The translations under genes were made by a program, and so were the position numbers. A DNA stretch of 64,000 bases from Taibaiella lutea (GTDB lineage Bacteria; Bacteroidota; Bacteroidia; Chitinophagales; Chitinophagaceae). The stretch lies in NCBI RefSeq assembly GCF_008629695.1, contig NZ_VWSH01000001.1, forward strand, positions 585,990 to 649,989. Direction: 5' to 3'. This document shows positions 59,783 through 64,000 of this stretch, one piece after another; within the stretch, counting starts at the first letter, position 1, and each line of letters opens with the position of its first letter. The notes under the pieces were generated by a model. That model made no database searches. It saw nothing but the letters and a program-made list of their open reading frames with translations, and was not told the origin of the DNA.

Positions 59783-61312
59783 ATGAATATCAAAAAAGTA
59801 TTGACTTCATTGGGCATCGAACCTATGAATCCGGGCGCATCTACAGGTACCAAATGGATAAAAGGCGGTGGCGCTGTCATTGAATCTTATTCTCCGGTTG
59901 ACGGACAACTGATTGCAAAAACAGAAGAAGTCAACGATAAAACTTATAATAAAATCATTGAGAAAGCTCAGAGCGCTTTTACGGAATGGCGTAGCTGGCC
60001 TGCTCCGAAACGCGGTGAGATTGTGCGTCAGATGGGTGATGAACTGCGTAAGAATAAGGAAGCATTAGGCAGCCTGGTTTCTTATGAAATGGGGAAAAGT
60101 TTACAGGAAGGATTGGGCGAGGTACAGGAAATGATTGACATCTGCGATTTTGCAGTTGGCCTTTCCCGTCAGCTTTACGGCCTGACTATGCATAGCGAGC
60201 GCCCTAACCACCGTATGTACGAGCAATATCATCCGTTAGGCATTGTGGGTATTATCAGCGCATTCAATTTCCCGGTTGCCGTTTGGAGCTGGAATGCGGC
60301 TCTGGCATGGATTTGCGGTGATGTTTGCGTATGGAAACCAAGCCCTAAAACACCATTGACTGCCACTGCCTGCCAAAATATTATCACATCTGTCCTTAAG
60401 AAAAACAATGTTCCTGAAGGCGTAAGCTGTCTGGTACAGGGAAATGCTTCAGGTCCTTTGATGAGCAGTGATGCAAGAGTAGCCCTGGTTTCTTTTACAG
60501 GTTCAACGCCGGTAGGCAGAGAAGTTGGTAAAACAGTCGCAGGCCGCTTTGGTAAAAGCATTCTGGAATTGGGCGGTAATAATGCAGTTATCGTTTCCGA
60601 ACATGCCGACTTGAAAATGGTATTGACCGGAACGGTATTCGGCGCTGTTGGTACTGCCGGCCAACGTTGTACTTCCACACGCAGACTGATTGTTCATGAA
60701 AGCCAGTACGACAAAACGATTGCGGTATTGAAAAAGGCTTACAGCCAGCTAAAAATAGGCGATCCTTTGGATTCCAATAACCACGTTGGGCCGTTGATTG
60801 ATAAGATGGCTGTTGAGAGTTACCTGAATGCCATTGAAAAAGCGAAACAGGAAGGTGGCAAAGTATTGGTGCCGGGTGGTGTTTTAAGCGGCAAAGGCTA
60901 TGAAAGCGGCTGCTATGTAAAGCCTTGTATTATTGAAGCAAAGAACGAGTATGCAATTGTACAGCACGAAACGTTTGCGCCGATTTTATACGTTTTGAAA
61001 TATACGGATATCGAAGAAGCTATTGCAATGCAGAACGCTGTTCCGCAAGGGCTTTCTTCTTCTATCTTTACCAATAACCTGCGCGAGGCGGAATTATTCC
61101 TTTCTGCAAAAGGAAGTGATTGCGGTATTGCAAATGTAAACATAGGAACGTCGGGTGCTGAAATAGGCGGTGCATTCGGTGGTGAAAAAGAAACAGGCGG
61201 CGGCCGTGAAAGCGGTTCTGATGCATGGAAGGCATATATGCGCCGTCAGACAAACACGATTAACTACGGCAGCCAGTTGCCATTGGCACAAGGAATCAAA
61301 TTTGACGTTTAG
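59783..61312 (+). CDS. Aldehyde dehydrogenase, ALDH7 (aminoadipate-semialdehyde) type
   Basis: A 509-residue dehydrogenase. The NAD-binding part shows [20 protein letters not shown], then [11 protein letters not shown] and [12 protein letters not shown]. The catalytic block has [13 protein letters not shown] with the general-base glutamate E262 and [12 protein letters not shown] with the nucleophile C296. Close agreement with the ALDH7A1/AmaB group suggests oxidation of alpha-aminoadipate semialdehyde in lysine breakdown. It is a single gene with its own promoter and terminator. Confidence 0.9.
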   Translation: MNIKKVLTSLGIEPMNPGASTGTKWIKGGGAVIESYSPVDGQLIAKTEEVNDKTYNKIIEKAQSAFTEWRSWPAPKRGEIVRQMGDELRKNKEALGSLVSYEMGKSLQEGLGEVQEMIDICDFAVGLSRQLYGLTMHSERPNHRMYEQYHPLGIVGIISAFNFPVAVWSWNAALAWICGDVCVWKPSPKTPLTATACQNIITSVLKKNNVPEGVSCLVQGNASGPLMSSDARVALVSFTGSTPVGREVGKTVAGRFGKSILELGGNNAVIVSEHADLKMVLTGTVFGAVGTAGQRCTSTRRLIVHESQYDKTIAVLKKAYSQLKIGDPLDSNNHVGPLIDKMAVESYLNAIEKAKQEGGKVLVPGGVLSGKGYESGCYVKPCIIEAKNEYAIVQHETFAPILYVLKYTDIEEAIAMQNAVPQGLSSSIFTNNLREAELFLSAKGSDCGIANVNIGTSGAEIGGAFGGEKETGGGRESGSDAWKAYMRRQTNTINYGSQLPLAQGIKFDV

Positions 61313-61349
61313 GAACTCAAAAAATAAGTATCGGATTTTTTCTTAGATA

Positions 61350-61380
61350 AGAAAGCACAATTTTTTAAATTGTGCTTTCT
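61350..61380 (+). terminator. Terminator after the ALDH gene
   Basis: Perfect 14-bp stem with arm AGAAAGCACAATTT and 3-nt loop, then TCATTTTT. It ends 14 bp before the ATG of the next gene. Confidence 0.85.
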
Positions 61381-61394
61381 TCATTTTTACAGCT

Positions 61395-62024
61395 ATGGAA
61401 AATAACAAAGAAAGAAACCTGGAGCTGGAACGGCTCGTGTTTTTCAGCGATGCGGTTGTGGCTATTGCCATAACATTGCTGGCATTGGATTTGAAGATTG
61501 CAAAGGCATCAGAAGATCATCTGACCTTTGCCGACATAGCGGCATCATGGCAAAAGTTCGTAGCGTTTTTTCTTTCTTTCCTGATTATAGCTGTCTTCTG
61601 GAAAATACATCACGAATTCTTTGTGTACATCAAACAAATCAACGGGAGGTTGCTGTTCTTCAACATAGGATGGCTCTTGTTTATAGTGTTGCTGCCATTT
61701 ACAACTACGTTAATAAGCGCACATTTCTTTGATAAGCCGGCTATGTTTCTTTACAGCTTTAATATTTTCCTGATAACTCTTTTTCAGAATTTTATCTGGG
61801 ACTATGCTTCGGATCATCCTGAGTTTATGAAGGAAACGCTGACAACGGAGATTAATAAAGAAAACAGGATGTCCTGCAATATTGCAATGGGAAACGGAGT
61901 TCTTGCAATAATACTTTCATTTATCAGTCCGGTTGTGGCCTTTGTTATTTTGTTCACCAGGTTGCTGATGTTCAAGCTTTCGGCAAAATTGAATAAGCGC
62001 CCTAAAAGAAAAAGACTGAAATAA
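61395..62024 (+). CDS. TMEM175-family (DUF1211) channel-like protein
   Basis: A 209-residue membrane protein. The N-terminal FFSDAVVAIAITLLALDLKI is the family signature (F-S-D in helix 1). About five to six helices follow (FVAFFLSFLIIAVFWKIHHE, FFNIGWLLFIVLLPFTT, FLYSFNIFLITLFQNF, VLAIILSFISPVVAFVILFT). Family members form potassium-selective channels. It follows the ALDH terminator with a gap of 14 bp, so its promoter must overlap this hairpin or lie upstream. Confidence 0.8.
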   Translation: MENNKERNLELERLVFFSDAVVAIAITLLALDLKIAKASEDHLTFADIAASWQKFVAFFLSFLIIAVFWKIHHEFFVYIKQINGRLLFFNIGWLLFIVLLPFTTTLISAHFFDKPAMFLYSFNIFLITLFQNFIWDYASDHPEFMKETLTTEINKENRMSCNIAMGNGVLAIILSFISPVVAFVILFTRLLMFKLSAKLNKRPKRKRLK

Positions 62025-62164
62025 CAACGCGATATTCCGGTGAGATTGCATCTCCTATTTTCGTCTTCAAAAATTATCATAAATCCTGCACAAACATTAA
62101 TTTGTGCGGGATTTGCATTTTTGCAAGATGTTATTTTTATAAATACCCTTTAATCGCTTGAAAA

Positions 62165-63178
62165 ATGAACCGTTTGTTATTATTGATGCTAATAGCATTA
62201 TGCATTTTGCCTGGTTGCAATCTGCCTTTTAAACAGGATACAGCTAAAAATTCCGAGATTGACAAAAACATAAAAAGTGAAGTGCAAAAAACCAACGAAG
62301 CATTGATAAATGCTTTAATGGACGGAAACATGAGTTCCTTTAAAAATATTACCAGCGACAAATTAATCGATATAATGGATAAGGACAGATCAGACACCCT
62401 TATATTAACCTATGGAAAAGCCATCAGCAATAAGCATTTCAAAGTTTTAGACGAGTTTTACACGAAAGTTCCGTTTGAAAACAAACTGGTAAATATTGAA
62501 AACAATTCCAGAAAAGGAATGGAGTATACCCTTTCATATCAGGCACTCAATAAGGAATCTTATACCTCAATGCTTGTGGCAGATGTAGATTCTTTCCATG
62601 AAGTGCTTATTACAGTTATTTATGGAAAATACGGCCCTAACTGGCTTATCAATATCATATATTTCAGCGATTACAGTTTCTTCGGGAAAAATGCCAGAGG
62701 TCTTTTTGCCAATGCAAGAAGATGCATGAAGGATTCAAATATTGTGGATGCGCATTTGAATATCATGATGGCCCAAAGCTGTTCCAAGCCAAATGGAGAG
62801 ACGTTAAAATATAAATCTGATTCCGCTATAAACAATTACCTCGATTACATTAATAGGATAGCGGCAGCTAAGTACATCTTTCCTGTTCCCATCATTACAA
62901 TCGACACCAAACCTGAAATACTTAAGGTAGCACCACAAATTATTTCTAATGCGGGAGTCTTTCCTATGGTGTATTATAAAACGATTGTTCCTTTGAAAGA
63001 AATTGCCCGTTTGAAAGCAGAGAATGAATTAATAAGAAAAAGAATAGGCAGTGTTTTCAAAGGAATTGACCAGAATAAAAAGTATGTTATATACAGGGCT
63101 TACAATGAAATACCGCAGGGGAATAAGGTTGTAGATTATTATGGGTTTTTAGATGATCTTTCTACAGATAAAGATTAA
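62165..63178 (+). CDS. Lipoprotein of unknown function
   Basis: A 337-residue lipoprotein with lipobox in MLIALCILPGCN. The mature part begins with an acidic/basic linker and continues with mixed helices and strands (SFKNITSDKLIDIMDKDRSD, GKYGPNWLINIIYFSDYSFF). A tail from about residue 240 has KPEILKVAPQIISNAGVFPM. I recognise no family. It is independent of its neighbours. Confidence 0.6.
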   Translation: MNRLLLLMLIALCILPGCNLPFKQDTAKNSEIDKNIKSEVQKTNEALINALMDGNMSSFKNITSDKLIDIMDKDRSDTLILTYGKAISNKHFKVLDEFYTKVPFENKLVNIENNSRKGMEYTLSYQALNKESYTSMLVADVDSFHEVLITVIYGKYGPNWLINIIYFSDYSFFGKNARGLFANARRCMKDSNIVDAHLNIMMAQSCSKPNGETLKYKSDSAINNYLDYINRIAAAKYIFPVPIITIDTKPEILKVAPQIISNAGVFPMVYYKTIVPLKEIARLKAENELIRKRIGSVFKGIDQNKKYVIYRAYNEIPQGNKVVDYYGFLDDLSTDKD

Positions 63179-63223
63179 CCTGAGGATGATATATCGTATT
63201 TTCGCCTTCAAATTTAAAAAACA

Positions 63224-63544
63224 ATGCAAAGGATACTTTTAACGCTATTCATAACAACTATAACATTTGCTGCCTGTCAGCCCTCCAGGGATACGTACAG
63301 AAATGACTTTGTGAAAGGGTGTGTTACAAGTTATGCCAAAGATTCTACTGTCGCGAATGAAAAAGGCCGTCATTATGTGGAGGAATATTGTAATTGTGTG
63401 GGAGATAAAATGAATGCAAAAATGAATGCAGACCAATGGAGAACATTTAATAAAAGCGGCGATACGTCTTTATCGCGATTTAAAGATGACATTCAGCCGT
63501 GCAAAGATGAATTTGAGCAAAAGGTCAGGAGCCTTAAACAATAA
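63224..63544 (+). CDS. Small cysteine-containing lipoprotein
   Basis: A 106-residue lipoprotein; lipobox FAACQ. Four cysteines in the mature part (KGCVTSY, EYCNCVGD, IQPCKDEF) could form two disulfides. The helix-rich arrangement resembles small periplasmic proteins of Bacteroidota of unknown function. A terminator follows. Confidence 0.65.
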   Translation: MQRILLTLFITTITFAACQPSRDTYRNDFVKGCVTSYAKDSTVANEKGRHYVEEYCNCVGDKMNAKMNADQWRTFNKSGDTSLSRFKDDIQPCKDEFEQKVRSLKQ

Positions 63545-63580
63545 TACGCCATCATTTGGCACAGAAAATGGTTAATTTTA

Positions 63581-63616
63581 TGTCTCAAATCAAAAAATGA
63601 TTTGAGACATTTTTAT
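63581..63616 (+). terminator. Terminator after the small lipoprotein
   Basis: Perfect 12-bp stem TGTCTCAAATCA with TGATTTGAGACA, 5-nt loop, then TTTTTATT. Confidence 0.85.
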
Positions 63617-63640
63617 TACCAAAAGAAGAAAGGAATGATT

Positions 63641-64000
63641 ATGCATCCTGAGGAGAAAGACAATAGTTTTATAAAAGGAAGAGGTGCGCAGATAAACCCC
63701 AAAAACCATTTCCTTAAGGGTGAATACGGACAAGACCATGTAGAGGGCATAGATGACTGGGAAGAGAACGAACGCAAAACCCAATATATTTACGATGAAA
63801 GCAAGACCATTGTCAATACGGTAAAAAGCCCGGACGTTGGCATGGCTTTTTCCCTCAATCCATATCAGGGATGCGAGCATGGTTGCATTTATTGCTATGC
63901 AAGAAACTCACATGAATACTGGGGTTACAGCGCCGGACTTGATTTTGAAAGCAAGATTGTGGTGAAGCACAATGCACCGCAATTGCTCCGCAAATATTTT
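63641..64000 (+). CDS. PA0069-family radical SAM protein (3' partial)
   Basis: The frame is open from ATG 63641 to the window end (120 codons). A second ATG at 63635 is in frame; AGGA at 63631-63634 supports 63641. The protein begins with a glycine-arginine block (KGRGAQINPKNHF), then LNPYQGCEHGCIYCYARNSH, where CEHGCIYC gives the CxxxCxxC cluster that binds the 4Fe-4S unit. This is the SPL-like PA0069 group of radical SAM proteins. The product continues past the window. Confidence 0.8.
   Translation, partial: MHPEEKDNSFIKGRGAQINPKNHFLKGEYGQDHVEGIDDWEENERKTQYIYDESKTIVNTVKSPDVGMAFSLNPYQGCEHGCIYCYARNSHEYWGYSAGLDFESKIVVKHNAPQLLRKYF

Noticed and set aside
63590-63880. Reverse-strand hydrophobic open frame
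   Set aside because: It is antisense to the radical SAM gene, which has clear family motifs.
1-64000. tRNA, rRNA and riboswitch genes
   Set aside because: No typical arms or conserved blocks were recognised by eye; a covariance-model search would be needed to exclude them.

Overview
The window is a piece of a Bacteroidota chromosome, most likely a Chitinophagaceae-type member of the Chitinophagia. The evidence is the type IX secretion (T9SS) C-terminal sorting domains on several exported proteins, many short lipoproteins, promoter boxes of the Bacteroidota form TAnnTTTG, little use of Shine-Dalgarno sites, and family pairs typical of the phylum (Nif3-like plus zinc-ribbon protein, DUF6452-like plus DUF6048-like, BatA-type membrane protein). 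No rRNA, tRNA, CRISPR array, complete insertion sequence or prophage was recognised by eye.

Region 1 (1-8.5 kb) is the accessory part. It starts inside the C-terminal end of an RHS-repeat protein whose toxin tip carries an HExxH zincin motif. Behind it lies an array of small cassettes: candidate immunity proteins (secreted proteins or lipoproteins), an orphan RHS tip with a different HExxH domain, two broken RHS-core remnants, and a duplicated lipoprotein pair. The cassettes are separated by four copies of an unusual repeat of about 240-315 bp. Each copy has AT-rich leader motifs, a perfect terminator-like hairpin and a small palindrome near its end. This looks like a reservoir of alternative toxin and immunity cassettes exchanged by recombination, and it is the most interesting system in the window. 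The region is visibly richer in A+T than the rest.

Region 2 (8.5-31.3 kb) is mostly ordinary chromosome: envelope proteins, a BatA-like protein, an orphan histidine kinase, a GNAT acetyltransferase, a BtuF-like metal-receptor protein, a ketoacyl-synthase-like protein, UbiX, an M42 aminopeptidase, a bestrophin-type channel, Tex, TsaC/Sua5, and a T9SS-exported M12B-like metalloprotease. Just upstream of that protease is a small secreted protein that resembles its prodomain.

Region 3 (31.4-56.4 kb) holds housekeeping and envelope genes: pheT, mutS2 (without an Smr domain), Nif3-like, folC, two tandem Omp28-like T9SS proteins, a MacB-like permease, ispD, cinA, radC, dprA and an S9 prolyl peptidase. 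Terminators and promoters are clear at many junctions.

Region 4 (56.4-64 kb) has a pair of tiny paralogous genes, a beta-propeller lipoprotein flanked by matching palindromes and degenerate repeats, a 21-bp-period intergenic array, an ALDH7-like dehydrogenase, a TMEM175-like channel, two lipoproteins and the start of a PA0069-type radical SAM protein cut by the window end.
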